Assembly (NCBI RefSeq): GCF_000454545.1
Contig: NZ_CM002139.1
Location: 360,083 to 402,714 of the forward strand
Source: Xanthomonas cassavae CFBP 4642
Lineage (GTDB): Bacteria > Pseudomonadota > Gammaproteobacteria > Xanthomonadales > Xanthomonadaceae
Direction: 5' to 3'
Length of the DNA: 42,632 bases
Below are positions 19,298-28,883 of the stretch, one piece after another. Each line of letters starts with the position of its first letter. The stretch's first letter is position 1. The notes under the pieces were generated by a model. The model saw only the letters and a program-made list of their open reading frames with translations. It did no database searches and was not told where the DNA came from. Both the position numbers and the translations under genes were made by a program.

Positions 19298-20401
19298 ATG
19301 AAACATGTCCTGCGCGAGTTGATTCAACCCCTGAGCCTGGCCGGGCTGATGGCCATTGCGGCGGTGGCGCTGTCGTTCAACGCCGTCCCGTCGGCGCACG
19401 GTGGCTGGCGTTGGGTGGCCCTGGCCGGGTTTACCGTCCTGTTCCTGCTGCGCGACCTGCTGCCGCGCCAGGACGTGGCGCGCAATGTGTCGTTGCTGCT
19501 GCAGGCAACGCTGGCGCTTGGCCTGACGGCGCTGCAGCCACGTGCCGGCACCACCCCGGTGCTGCTGGTCATGCTGGTGGCGCAACTGGCGATGGTGTGG
19601 CCGCCGCTACGGGTGGTGGCGCTGGCGCTGGCCATGAACGCGATCATGTACGCCTTGTTCGTGCGTGCCGGCTTCGACGACGCGCTGCTGTCGGTCGTCG
19701 TGTACGCCAGCTTCCAGGCGTTTGCCGCGCTCACCGCCTATTACGCGCGCAGTGCCGAGCGCGCGCGCGACGCATTGGCCTACGTCAACGCCGACCTGCT
19801 GGCCACGCGCGCATTGCTGGCCGACAGCGCGCGCGATGCCGAGCGCCTGCGGCTGGCGCGCGAGCTGCACGACGTGGCCGGGCACAAGCTCACCGCCATG
19901 CGCATCAATCTGCGCCTGCTCGTCGCCGACCCCGCACTGGCAGGGCGCGACGACATCCGGGTGGTGGAGCAGCTGTCCGCCGACCTGTTGTCGGACATCC
20001 GCAACGTGGTGCAGTCCTTGCGCGATGACCAGGGCCTGGATCTGCAGACCGCCCTGCGTGCGCTGGCCGCACCATTCCCGCACCCGACCTTGCGGCTGCA
20101 GATCGATGCCGACGTGCGTGTGACCGATGCCCGCGTGGCCGAGCTGCTGCTGCGCCTGGTGCAGGAGGCACTCACCAACGCCGTACGGCATGCCGATGCC
20201 AACGAAGTGGCCGTGCACCTGCAGTGCCAGGACGCGCAGCTGCGCGTGGATATCCACGACGACGGCCAGCGCACCGAGCGCATCCGCGAGGGCAATGGCA
20301 TCACCGGCATGCGCGAGCGGCTGGCGGCCCTGCACGGCCAGCTGCAGCTGGAGCGCACCGCGCAGGGCGGCATGCATCTGATTGCTACACTGCCGCGATG
20401 A
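19298..20401 (+). CDS. sensor histidine kinase, NarL/DesK (HisKA_3) type
   Basis: A 367-residue kinase. The N-terminal 150 residues hold about five membrane segments with no sizeable periplasmic sensor loop, suggesting membrane-state or in-membrane sensing as in DesK-type kinases. The phosphoacceptor H is in RLARELHDVAGHKLTAM, the N-box is QEALTNAVRHADANEV, and the G-box is DDGQRTERIREGNGITGMRERLAALHG. All catalytic motifs appear intact. I start at ATG 19298. Its TGA overlaps the ATG of the response regulator (ATGA at 20398-20401), so they are coupled. The signal is unknown. Confidence 0.92.
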   Translation: MKHVLRELIQPLSLAGLMAIAAVALSFNAVPSAHGGWRWVALAGFTVLFLLRDLLPRQDVARNVSLLLQATLALGLTALQPRAGTTPVLLVMLVAQLAMVWPPLRVVALALAMNAIMYALFVRAGFDDALLSVVVYASFQAFAALTAYYARSAERARDALAYVNADLLATRALLADSARDAERLRLARELHDVAGHKLTAMRINLRLLVADPALAGRDDIRVVEQLSADLLSDIRNVVQSLRDDQGLDLQTALRALAAPFPHPTLRLQIDADVRVTDARVAELLLRLVQEALTNAVRHADANEVAVHLQCQDAQLRVDIHDDGQRTERIREGNGITGMRERLAALHGQLQLERTAQGGMHLIATLPR

Positions 20402-20976
20402 GTCCACTTCGAATCGCCCTGGCCGACGACCAGGTCCTGGTCCGCGCCGGCCTGCGCGCCTTGCTGCAGCAGCAAGGCGTGGAGGTGGTCTGCGAGGCCG
20501 ACGACGGCCAGGGCCTGCTGGACGCGCTGGCTACCACCGCGGTGGACGTAGTGCTCAGCGATATCCGCATGCCCGGCATCGACGGCATCCAGGCGCTGGA
20601 GCGGCTGCGTGCCCGCGGCGACCGCACCCCGGTCCTGCTGCTCACCACCTTCGACGACGGCGAACTGCTGCTGCGCGCCACCGACGCCATCGCCCGGGTC
20701 GCCGCCGGCGACACCCTGCTGCAGCCGGTCAGCACCGACCCGGTGCGCGCGCGCTACCAGTTCCGCGACCAGCAGGCCCCACGCGAGACCTTCAACGAAC
20801 GCGAGGTCGCCATCCTGCGCCTGCTGGCCGGCGGCTATTCCAACAAGGAGATCGCCCGCACCCTGTTCCTGGCCGAAGGCACGGTGAAGAACTACGTCTC
20901 CACCATCCTGGAAAAGCTCGGAACCCGCGACCGCACCCGGGCGGTGTTGAAGGCGATTACGTTGCGGGTGATTTGA
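20398..20976 (+). CDS. NarL/FixJ-family response regulator with an internal receiver deletion
   Basis: 192 residues: receiver (D10/D11 acidic pair, phosphoacceptor D55 in LSDIRMPG, T83/T84) and a complete LuxR-type HTH (about 130-190: NEREVAILRLLAGGYSNKEIA, GTVKNYVSTILEKLG). Family members continue after RATDA with GARG-hydrophobic-LLKDA and so on before an AIARVAAG segment. Here RATDA (to A97) joins directly to IARVAAGDTLLQPV at 20688/20689. About 18 residues are missing in frame, including the invariant Lys and strand beta-5/helix alpha-4 region. The protein is therefore probably unable to switch normally by phosphorylation. Start ATG 20398 overlaps the kinase stop. The HTH looks functional, so constitutive or partner-dependent DNA binding is possible. 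Confidence 0.88.
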   Translation: MSPLRIALADDQVLVRAGLRALLQQQGVEVVCEADDGQGLLDALATTAVDVVLSDIRMPGIDGIQALERLRARGDRTPVLLLTTFDDGELLLRATDAIARVAAGDTLLQPVSTDPVRARYQFRDQQAPRETFNEREVAILRLLAGGYSNKEIARTLFLAEGTVKNYVSTILEKLGTRDRTRAVLKAITLRVI

Positions 20977-20988
20977 TTGCCGGGAGGC

Positions 20989-21023
20989 GGGATTCGGGAG
21001 TCGGGAGTCGCGATTGGGGATTG
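20989..21023 (+). repeat. heptanucleotide G-rich array (5 degenerate units) after the response regulator
   Basis: GGGATTC, GGGAGTC, GGGAGTC, GCGATTG, GGGATTG in exact 7-base register, starting 12 bases after the stop, with the G-rich strand in the mRNA sense. Confidence 0.9.
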
Positions 21024-21447
21024 GTGAGCGCGACCCCGGGGCAGCATGAAGTCAGGGGCCGATGCAGGCATTAGGCGCCGATGCTCGCAGGGAAAAAGCC
21101 CCTCTCCCGGCGGGGCGAGAAGGCGCCGCTTGCGCGCCACTGGCGCGCGTGCCTTGGAGCGCCCGCGCTGCTGGCGCGGGCTGGGGCGCAGAGCGGGGGT
21201 GGGGGTGAGGGGACGGGGTGAGGGGGCGGGGGCGAAGCCACCTCGGGGTTTGAACCAACAACCGGAGCTGGCCCGGTGCGCCGAGTCTATGCACCTGTTC
21301 TGTAAAGGATTTCGGGCGTCCGTCAGGCGGGGCCAGCAACCGTAAGGTTGCCGTCAGGTCAGGCGCCGCATCAGACACCAAGGTCGTCCGGCGGCCTCTG
21401 GAGCCGCCCGGAACCGCGTCGCGCTCCGGCCTGCTGCGGAGCCCGTC
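21024..21447. other. intergenic region with low-complexity G-rich stretch and a small hairpin
   Basis: Contains a purine/G-rich run (about 21180-21235) and a GCAACC-GTAA-GGTTGC hairpin at 21336-21351. A minus-strand frame (21052-21381, 109 aa) has proline-rich composition and no recognisable family; I do not call it a gene. No tRNA or known RNA could be supported. Confidence 0.45.
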
Positions 21448-21750
21448 ATGCGCCCCTTCCGATACGTTGCCTTGCGGTCAATTGTTGCCGTCATGGTCGT
21501 CTGGTCGTTTCCGACTCAGGCTGAATTGCCCGGTCCATGGGTCCAGGCCGCTCTGCTGGCTCAAGCCCAGGGCTGCGGCAGCAGCAGCGTGGTTGCCGTC
21601 ACCCACAGCAGAGACGACCGGTCGCGGGAGCTGCACGCCGCCGCTGATGCGAACGCTGACGCCGATGCCGTACTGGACCGTGGTCAATGCTTGGGCAGGG
21701 AATGGGCTGGGCGAGGACCGCCGTCGGCGGCCCTCGCGGTGGTGCGTTGA
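21448..21750 (+). CDS. possible small exported protein, doubtful
   Basis: ATG 21448 is preceded by GGAG at 7 bases and encodes a plausible signal peptide (MRPFRYVALRSIVAVMVVW..TQA). The rest (100 residues in total) loses resemblance to a folded protein, with Asp/Ala/Arg-rich low-complexity sequence, so it may be frameshifted or not a gene. No family recognised. Confidence 0.25.
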   Translation: MRPFRYVALRSIVAVMVVWSFPTQAELPGPWVQAALLAQAQGCGSSSVVAVTHSRDDRSRELHAAADANADADAVLDRGQCLGREWAGRGPPSAALAVVR

Positions 21751-21796
21751 CCGACGCCGGCGGAGAATAAACGCCTCCGCTCCAGCGAAGGCAGGC

Positions 21797-22204
21797 TCAC
21801 GGGGTGATCTGCGGATCGTTGCCCACCTCGGGATCGCAGCTGAAGGTGTCGTGGCGTTGAAGGTCCTCGACAACCACCATGAAGAAGATCAGGGTGGACC
21901 GATCATTGGCATTGCGGAACGAGACCCAGCGGCCATCGCGGTCGTACTGGATGTTGCTGATCTGGTTCTGCGAATCGGAACTGATCAGGTTGCGAATCTT
22001 GAAGTTGAAGCCCACCGCGTCGTCGAACCGGTAGCACATGGTGACATTGCGCTGGTCGCCCGGCACCAGCATCAGCCCTGGCTTGAAGTGATAGTGGTAC
22101 TTCCCGTGGCCGGTATTGCCGCCGATTTCCACATACGCCACCGACATGTCGCAACGAATGTGCGTCTCGGGGTGGCACGCGATCTTGGTTTCCTGTTCCG
22201 TCAT
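21797..22204 (-). CDS. unknown 135-aa protein coupled to the STAND NTPase
   Basis: Starts at ATG 22204, overlapping the TGA of the upstream NTPase gene (ATGA, 22201-22204), so translation is coupled. The product is soluble, with no signal peptide, and reads as a beta-rich domain (CDMSVAYVEIGGN, YHYHFKPGLMLVPGD, TLIFFMVVVED). It has four cysteines (CHPE, RCDM, MCYRF, SCDPE) and a GHGKYHYHF histidine cluster. I do not recognise the family. The tight coupling suggests a partner or output of the NTPase. Downstream I see no further gene on this strand. Confidence 0.75.
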   Translation of the reverse strand: MTEQETKIACHPETHIRCDMSVAYVEIGGNTGHGKYHYHFKPGLMLVPGDQRNVTMCYRFDDAVGFNFKIRNLISSDSQNQISNIQYDRDGRWVSFRNANDRSTLIFFMVVVEDLQRHDTFSCDPEVGNDPQITP

Positions 22205-25200
22205 GACGAGGTCTGTTCCTTGGGGAGCGGGGCATAGAAGGAAACGAACCCCGGATGACGGTAGCCCGCCTGATACAGCCACCCGAGTTGTTGCATGACG
22301 ACCGCCTGCCGCCCCAAATGGATCTGCGCGCGGATCCAGGGATCGAGCAGAGCCTTGTTATGGCTAGCGCCGGCATCTGTGCCGAGCACTACCAACGCGC
22401 GTTCCCAGCATTGGCGCGCTAGCCCGGTCTGGCCGGCCGCGGCGTGTTGCTCTCCCTGCCACACCAGCGCGTGCGCGAGGGTGGTCGGTCCCAGCGGATC
22501 CTGCGGCCGGGAGCGATGCAGGGCCTCCAGCCGGGCGATGCCGGCCTGCAATGCCACCGCACGCGCGGCCGATGCGGCCGGCTGCAGATACGCCAGACGC
22601 AGGGCGATCACCGCATCCAGCCATTGCCATTCCGGTAGCGTCTGGCCCTGCTGCAGCAACGGTGCCAGGCGTTGCCGAGCCTGTTGCAATGCCCGTTGTC
22701 CCTGCGCGGGCCGTCCATCCAGTGCCGCCAGCCAACCGATCTGCGCATGGGCATGGGCCAGATCGCGCTGCCATTGCAGGTTGTCCGGTTGCAGGCTGAC
22801 CAGCGGTTGCAGGATCGCCACAGTGGCCTGCGCATCGGCTTGGGCCTGGACGGTTTGACCACGTGCCAGCGCCAGGTTGGAGGCGAGCAACAACGAGGCC
22901 GCCAGCCGCCGTCTCCATGTGTCGGCATCCGGCGTGGCCGCCACCAGCGTACGCAGCATTGCGATCTGCTCGCGGTATCCGGCTTCGGCATCTGCCAGCA
23001 GGCCTTGGGTCTCCTGCGCCGAGCTGCGCCATGACAGGCCATTGATCAACTCATAGCGCACGCTGGGGTCATCCGGTGCGGCGGCCAGCACCTGTTGCTT
23101 GAGCGCGATCGAGCGGGTGAACAGGGGAATGGCGCTGGCCGCATCGCCCTGGTTCTGTGCCAGCGAACCGAGATTGGTCAGTGCGTAGGACAGTTCCCGC
23201 TGCCAGCGTGGGTCGTGCGGGACGGTGCGCTGCAAGCCTTCGGCGATGGCCAGGTAGCGCGACCAGTGCGCGCGCGCCACTGCCGGCTGCTTGCGTTGAT
23301 ACGCAAGATACCCGCGCCAGTAGGCGGCCTGCCCCGTTTCTGCCCGCGCTTCCAGCAAGTCCGGAGCATGCTGCGCCGCCTGCCCGGCGATGACTGCGGC
23401 ACGGACGAATGCCGCCTGTGCCTGATCGAGCTTGCCCTGGTTCATCAATACCTCGCCCGTGGTGCGCAAGGCACGAGCGTGGTTGACCAGTTCGGTCGGC
23501 TGCATACCGACACTGGGCAGATCCTCCAGATACCGCAGCGAGCGGCTGCCCACGCTGTCGAGCAGCTTGAGGTTGCCCACCGTGCGCAACTGCTCGGCCA
23601 GGTCGCCCAGCATGTAGCTCACCAGCTGCTGCGCCTGGTCGCGGCGTTGCTCTGCCACCTGCTGCGCCTGGCGCGCCTGCCACCCCAGCAGCAGCGAGGC
23701 GCCGGCCAGAGCACCGCCAGCAGCGCCGTCGCGGCGGCATACACGCCGCGACGGCGCTGCTGGGAACGCTCGCAGGCACGCAGGAACGCCCGTTCCGCTG
23801 CGTCCAGGTCCTGCGGCATGCGCCGCGCCGCTTCGCGCGCTTCGCTCAGCGGGCGCCCGCTGTTGAGCAGGTGATCGCTGCGCCGGCCTTCGGCCGCCCA
23901 GCGCTGTGCGGCCAGTTGCAGCCGCTTGCGCGCCTGCAGCAGGCGGCGGTTTTCGTGGATCCACTCGGCTGCGCGCGGCCATTGCCGCAGCAGCGCTTCG
24001 TGCGCCACCGCGAAGCCCGGTTCGCCGGCCACCAGCTCGCCGACGAACAGGCGCGCCTGCACGAAGGCATCCACCAGCGTGCGCGCCGCGCTGGCATCGG
24101 GCAACGCCGACCACAGCGCACGCCGCGCGGTCACCGCGTCGCTGTCGGGGTGGATCACGCTCAGCAGCGTCAGTACCTGGCCCAAGGCGGCCTGCGCACT
24201 GGCCGGCAATGCGCCGAAGGTGCGTTCGGCGTGATGCGCGAGTGCACCCTCCAGCCCGCCCAGGGCGCGGTAGGCCGCGAAGGTCAGCAGGCCGTCGTCG
24301 CTGCGTTGCGCATGCAGCGCATGCAGCAGGTGCTGCAGCAACGGCAAGGCATCAGGCTGGCGCGCGGTGGCATCGCGCAGCACATCGTCCAGGTGGCTGG
24401 CGCTGTCGCGCTCCTGCTCGAAGCGCAGCCCCGCCATGGCAGCAGGCACGCGGATGATCTGGCCGATCTCGCCATCGCGCGGCGGCAGCAGGTCCACATG
24501 CCCATCGCCGCGTTTGAGTTCCACGATCTCCGGCACCGCATCGATCAGGCGCGGGTAGAAGTCGCTGCGCGCCAGCATCAGCACCGCCACCTGCGCGCTG
24601 CCGCACAAGGCCTGCAATGCCGCCGCCAGCGCGGCGCGATCGGCATCGGTGATGCCCGGCGTGGCCGCCATCGCCTCGGCATGGTCGATCACCAGCAGCA
24701 GATGCCGCTGCGCTGCTGCACCTTCGCGGGGCGGCGCGGCGTGGCGCATCGCTTCGGCAATGGCCGCATGCAGCGGCGCAGGGCGCTGCAACCAGTCCGG
24801 AAGCAGCGCCATCTGCGCCGGCGAGAACACCGCGCGCTGGCCCGGCGCCCATTCCCCCAGTGCCCGCGCCAGGGTGTCCAGCACATCGCCGCCACGGCAC
24901 TGCGCCAGGTTGCAATACGCCACCGCCAGCGCTTCCAGCCCGTCCAGCCCGCCCGGTTGGGTCAGCAGCGGCACCACGCCGGCGCGCAGCAACGAGGTCT
25001 TGCCGCAGCCGCTGGCGCCACTGATCAGTACCAGCCCGCGCTGGCTGTGCAATTGCGCACGCAGCGCGGCCGCCACCTGCGCAATGGCATGGCTGCGGCC
25101 GAAGAACACCTGCGCATGCGCCGGGTCGAAGGCCTGCAGCCCCACATACGGGCTGCCGTGGCTCCAGGTCTGCGTGCCCAGCACCGCGCCGCGGTAATCC

Positions 25201-25553
25201 TCGGGAAACACCACCTTCGGCAGCAGCCGATACCCACGCTTGCGGATGGTTTCGATGAAGCGCGGCTGCCGGCTGTCGTCGCCGAGCTTGCGGCGCAGCT
25301 GGGCGATGGTCTTGTGCACCGGGTTGTCGCCGTAGAAGCTGCCGTGCCAGACCTCGATCAGCAACTGCTCGGCGCTGACCACCTCGCCGGCGCGTTCGGC
25401 CAGTGCGATCAGCACTTCCATCATGCGCGGTTCCAGCGCGGTGGTCTGGCCGTCGTCGATCACCACCAGCCGCTCCGGTTCCACCAGCACCGCGCCCAGG
25501 CGGAAGCGTGGCACCGAGCCAAGTTGCGTGACGCGCTCGCTACGAAGGGACAT
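22201..25553 (-). pseudogene. winged-helix / STAND-type NTPase with TPR-like C-terminus, frameshifted at its membrane segment
   Basis: From ATG 25553: an OmpR-type winged helix (residues about 15-112: LEPRMMEVLIALAERAGEVVS, HKTIAQLRRKLGDD, IETIRKRGYRLL); an nSTAND1-like NTPase beginning FFGRSHAIAQV (about 150) with Walker A GASGCGKTS (179-187) and Walker B LLLVID (285-290); a helical arm to about 600; and a basic stretch leading into one membrane segment (GVYAAATALLAVL). There homology moves to another frame at 23708-23711, where CT is duplicated (GTGCTCTGGCC); removing it restores LLAVLAGASLLLGWQ. The 3353-base span is two over a multiple of three, consistent with this. The second half (about 500 residues) is helical-repeat, TPR-like (ARALRTTGEVLMNQGKLDQAQ, YALTNLGSLAQNQGD). 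Intact length would be 1116 aa. This CadC-like design couples a periplasmic or membrane sensor to DNA binding. Truncated product: about 640 aa with DNA-binding and NTPase parts intact. Confidence 0.85.
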
Positions 25554-25837
25554 GCACTCGGACACCGGTCGCACAGCTGGAAGGGGCCTTGACGATCGCC
25601 AACAGGCGCGGCCAGGCACGGCACGGCAGGGACGGAAACGTAGCATAGCCGGCGCGGGCGGACTTCGATTGCGGTCGCTGTTCGTGGCGGCGTGGGCCGG
25701 CGATGGTGCGGCCCACGGCACGGTGCTCAGCGGCCCTCACGCGTGTCCATACAGCAGCGTGTGTTGCGCATCAGGCTGTTTCGCATGCGCCACACGCTCT
25801 AAGATGCCGCCAGCATCTTGCTGACCAGGAGTCCACG

Positions 25838-27046
25838 TTGATCATCCATCCCAAAGTGCGCGGCTTCATCTGCACCACCACGCATCCGCTCGGTTGCGAG
25901 CGCAACGTGCTCGAACAGATCGCCGCCACCCGCGCGCGCGGCGGGCGTACCGACGGCCCGAAGAAGGTGCTGGTGATCGGCGCATCCAGCGGCTACGGCC
26001 TGGCCTCGCGCATCACGGCCGCGTTCGGCTTCGGCGCCGACACGCTGGGCGTGTTCTTCGAAAAGCCCGGCACCGCGACCAAAGCCGGCACCGCCGGCTG
26101 GTACAACTCGGCCGCCTCCGACAAACACGCCAAGGCTGCGGGCCTGTACAGCAAGTCGATCAACGGCGATGCGTTCTCCGACGCGGCGCGCGAGAAGGTG
26201 ATCGAGCTGATCAAGACCGAGATGGGCGGCCAGGTGGACCTGGTGGTGTATTCGCTGGCCTCGCCGGTGCGCAAGCTGCCGGGCACCGGTGAAGTGAAGC
26301 GCTCGGCGCTCAAGCCGATCGGCAACACCTATACCGCCACCGCCATCGACACCAACAAGGACACCATCATCCAGGCCTCGATCGAGCCGGCCAGCGCGCA
26401 GGAGATCGAAGACACCATCACCGTGATGGGCGGGCAGGATTGGGAATTGTGGATCGACGCACTGGACGGCGCCGGCGTACTCGCCGACGGCGCGCGCAGC
26501 GTGGCCTTCAGCTACATCGGCACCGAGATCACCTGGCCGATCTACTGGCACGGCGCGCTCGGCAAGGCCAAGGTGGACCTGGACCATACCGCGCAGCGCT
26601 TGAACGCGCGCCTGGCCGCCCGCGGCGGCAGCGCCAATGTGGCGGTGCTCAAGTCGGTGGTCACCCAGGCCAGCGCGGCCATCCCGGTGATGCCGCTCTA
26701 CATCTCCATGGTCTACAAGATCATGAAGGAAAAGGGCCTGCACGAAGGCACCATCGACCAGCTGGACCGCCTGTTCCGCGAGCGCCTGTACCGTGAAGAC
26801 GGCCAGCCGGCCGAGCTGGACGACGAAAATCGCCTGCGCCTGGACGACTGGGAACTGCGCGACGACGTGCAGGACGCCTGCAAGGCGCTCTGGCCGCAGG
26901 TCACCACCGAGAACCTGTTCCAGCTCACCGACTACGCCGGCTACAAGCACGAGTTCCTCAAGCTGTTCGGCTTCGAACGCGACGATGTGGATTACGACGC
27001 CGATGTGGATCCGGACGTGAGGTTCGACTGCATCGAGTTGGCCTGA
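25838..27046 (+). CDS. fabV: enoyl-ACP/trans-2-enoyl-CoA reductase FabV
   Basis: A 402-residue NADH-dependent reductase for the last step of the type II fatty-acid elongation cycle. The start is TTG 25838 with AGGAG six bases upstream, giving the family N-terminus (L/M)[19 protein letters not shown]. The NAD-binding GASSGYG spans 48-54. The FabV Y-x8-K active site is Y236 and K245 in [10 protein letters not shown], and the C-terminus is [19 protein letters not shown]. Xanthomonas uses FabV, which is naturally tolerant of triclosan, in place of or alongside FabI. It is divergent from the STAND NTPase gene (284-base gap). The stop overlaps the first heptamer repeat and is followed by a terminator. 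Confidence 0.97.
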   Translation: MIIHPKVRGFICTTTHPLGCERNVLEQIAATRARGGRTDGPKKVLVIGASSGYGLASRITAAFGFGADTLGVFFEKPGTATKAGTAGWYNSAASDKHAKAAGLYSKSINGDAFSDAAREKVIELIKTEMGGQVDLVVYSLASPVRKLPGTGEVKRSALKPIGNTYTATAIDTNKDTIIQASIEPASAQEIEDTITVMGGQDWELWIDALDGAGVLADGARSVAFSYIGTEITWPIYWHGALGKAKVDLDHTAQRLNARLAARGGSANVAVLKSVVTQASAAIPVMPLYISMVYKIMKEKGLHEGTIDQLDRLFRERLYREDGQPAELDDENRLRLDDWELRDDVQDACKALWPQVTTENLFQLTDYAGYKHEFLKLFGFERDDVDYDADVDPDVRFDCIELA

Positions 27047-27070
27047 ATCGGGAGTCGGGAATGGGGAATC
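27045..27070 (+). repeat. heptanucleotide G-rich array overlapping the fabV stop
   Basis: GAATC (the last two bases of the TGA stop plus ATC) followed by GGGAGTC, GGGAATG, GGGAATC in 7-base register. The G-rich strand is the mRNA sense. Confidence 0.85.
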
Positions 27071-27126
27071 GCAAGAGCGTGGTTCCCTGATTCTTTGGAC
27101 TTCCGTGCGCATGGCGCGATAAAGAC

Positions 27127-27155
27127 CGGCCGGCAGTGATGTCGGCGGTTTTTTA
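27127..27155 (+). terminator. rho-independent terminator of fabV
   Basis: CCGGCCGGCA (27127-27136) pairs with TGTCGGCGG (27141-27149) with one bulged G and a G-U pair, closing a GTGA loop, and TTTTTT follows at 27150-27155. Confidence 0.75.
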
Positions 27156-27768
27156 TAGGAGCGGGCAATAGTGGTTGGCTCCGCCGTTGATCTTGCGATC
27201 ACCACCGCGGTGGTGTGCGCTGCGGTGATGCAGGACGGCACGGCGCCGCCCTGGCAGGACACCCTGCTGATAGCGGTGTTTTTCAGCGTCCCGGCCTCGG
27301 TGTGCGTGGTCACACTCAGCGCGGCGATCAGTGGATCACCGGACGCCGCCAAGCCCGCAGCCCCGTCTGAAGCGGCTGCTCACCCGCGCAACACCGCAGC
27401 ACTGCCGTGCAACCACCCGGCCCGCCCCAGGGCAGCAGCGCACTCACAACGCCACGGCACCCACCTGAGACGAGCAGCACCCGCCCAACAACAGCCACAA
27501 GCAAGCGCAACACCGCAACAAACAACTTCAAGTGCTCAAACCACCACGCAACACCTCAAACCGCCAAAAACCCGACTTTTACGATTCCCGATTCCCGATT
27601 CCCGATTCCCGATTCCCGGCAAGTCGGCACACGGCAGGCACCCAAGCCCCCAACCCTGATACACGCAAAAAACCCGCGCAACAAAACGCATGAGCAAGCG
27701 CACACTGGAACGACCGCCCCATGTGCGCCCGCCACGCAAATCATCAGTACCCCAGAAAACCGCTTTTA
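27156..27768. other. A/C-rich spacer between fabV and kdgK, no convincing gene
   Basis: About 600 bases. A plus frame from GTG 27171 begins with two hydrophobic stretches but becomes Ala/Gln/Thr/Pro low-complexity and runs through a repeat array, so it is not convincing. From about 27350 the plus strand is unusually rich in A and C (CAACACCGCAACAAACAAC), unlike the flanking genes. It contains a second heptamer array at 27582-27616. Confidence 0.5.
27582..27616 (-). repeat. heptanucleotide array, 5 perfect units, distal copy
   Basis: Five CGATTCC units on the plus strand followed by CGG. The preceding CTTTTA is shared with the array at 27769, so the two look like duplicates 187 bases apart. 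Four or more GGG tracts with AATC spacers lie on the minus strand. Confidence 0.95.
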
Positions 27769-27799
27769 CGATTCCCGATTCCCGATTCCCCAATCCCGG
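27769..27799 (-). repeat. heptanucleotide array after kdgK
   Basis: Three perfect CGATTCC units and a degenerate fourth (CCAATCCCGG), ending 4 bases from the kdgK stop. The G-rich strand is the kdgK mRNA sense, giving GGG-ATT-GGGG-AATC-GGG-AATC-GGG. Confidence 0.92.
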
Positions 27800-27803
27800 C
27801 TCC

Positions 27804-28826
27804 TCACCGCCTCACATCAAACCGCGCATCGCCCACACAGGCCTGCACATCGGCCACCGACAGCGGATTGAAATCGCCCGGAATCGAATGCTTCAAACAG
27901 CCAGCGGCCAGGCCAAAGCGCACCGTGTCCTCCAGCGACCAACCCTCGATCAGGCCGTGCAGCACGCCGGCCGCAAATGCGTCGCCACCGCCGATACGGT
28001 CGATGATCGGGGTGAGCTCCTCGCTGGGCGCACGCGCCACCGCGCCGGCGCGCGGCACCAGCATCGCGCCCAGGCTGTGGTGATCCACGTTGTGCGCCAC
28101 GCGCTGCGTGCAGGCCATCAACTGCAGCTGCCCGAATGCGGCAAACGCCTGCTGCGCGGCCGCTTCCACGCGCGCTTCCAGCGTGTCCTGCGCAAACTCG
28201 CCGCCCAGCACCACGCCGATGTCGCGGTAATCGGCAAACACCACATCGGCGCAGTCAAACAGCTGATGCAGGATGCCGCGCGCATCGCCCTGCCAGCGCT
28301 GCCACAGCTTGGGCCGGTAATTGCCGTCGAACGACACCTTGACCCCGGCCGCCCGCGCGGCGCGCGCTGCCGCCAGGGTGGCCTGCGCAACGTCGGCGCC
28401 CAGCGCCGGGCTCACCCCGGACAGGTGCAGCCAGTGCACGCCCTCCAGCAGGGCCGGCCAGTCGTAGGCATCGGCGGGTGCCAGCGCAAACGCCGAGTCG
28501 GCGCGGTCGTAGACCACTTCGCTGGGGCGGTGGATCGCCCCGGTGGTCAAAAAGTACAAACCCATTCGGCCATCCACCTGCCGCACATGGCGGGTATCGA
28601 CATCATGGCGGCGTAGTTCGCCAAGCACTGACGCACCCAGCGGGTTGTCGGCCACCGTGCTCACCATGGCCACCTCGTGGCCAAAGTGCGCCAGCGACAC
28701 GCCAACGTTGGCTTCTGCACCACCACAGTGCACGTCCAGTTGCGGCTGCTGCAGCAGCAGGCCGTGGCCGGGCGCCCCCAGGCGCAACAACAACTCTCCA
28801 AAACACAGGATGCGGGCTCGACTCAT
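27804..28826 (-). CDS. kdgK: 2-dehydro-3-deoxygluconokinase
   Basis: A 340-residue PfkB-family sugar kinase. It phosphorylates 2-keto-3-deoxygluconate (KDG), the common end product of pectin/galacturonate catabolism, to KDPG for the Entner-Doudoroff aldolase. Seen: MSRARILCFGELLLRLGAPG, CGGAEANVGVSLAHFGH (substrate-binding GGA.AN), VSFDGNYRPKLW (KdgK-typical DxNxR), and the anion-hole/catalytic-base IGGGDAFAAG (about 278-287, catalytic Asp 282). It faces away from the receptor/pectinase cluster, and an imperfect palindrome matching the one before the first receptor lies 58 bases upstream of its ATG. This, with its position, places it in the pectin regulon. Confidence 0.92.
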   Translation of the reverse strand: MSRARILCFGELLLRLGAPGHGLLLQQPQLDVHCGGAEANVGVSLAHFGHEVAMVSTVADNPLGASVLGELRRHDVDTRHVRQVDGRMGLYFLTTGAIHRPSEVVYDRADSAFALAPADAYDWPALLEGVHWLHLSGVSPALGADVAQATLAAARAARAAGVKVSFDGNYRPKLWQRWQGDARGILHQLFDCADVVFADYRDIGVVLGGEFAQDTLEARVEAAAQQAFAAFGQLQLMACTQRVAHNVDHHSLGAMLVPRAGAVARAPSEELTPIIDRIGGGDAFAAGVLHGLIEGWSLEDTVRFGLAAGCLKHSIPGDFNPLSVADVQACVGDARFDVRR

Positions 28827-28883
28827 GCGGCAGTACCTCGGCTGTGTGGTGCGTCACGGGCGGGGAAACCGCGGCGCGTTGAG

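Noticed and set aside
21245..21265. GGTTCAAACC on the minus strand, resembling a tRNA T-arm
   Set aside because: The flanking bases do not pair as a T-stem, and no acceptor, D or anticodon arm could be placed.
21052..21381. Minus-strand 109-codon frame downstream of the response regulator
   Set aside because: Pro/Arg/Ala-rich translation of G-rich sequence, with no ribosome-binding site or recognised domain. Probably a chance frame.
27171..27659. Plus-strand frame of 162 codons after fabV with hydrophobic start
   Set aside because: It is low-complexity beyond residue 60, runs through a heptamer array, and has no ribosome-binding site or family resemblance.
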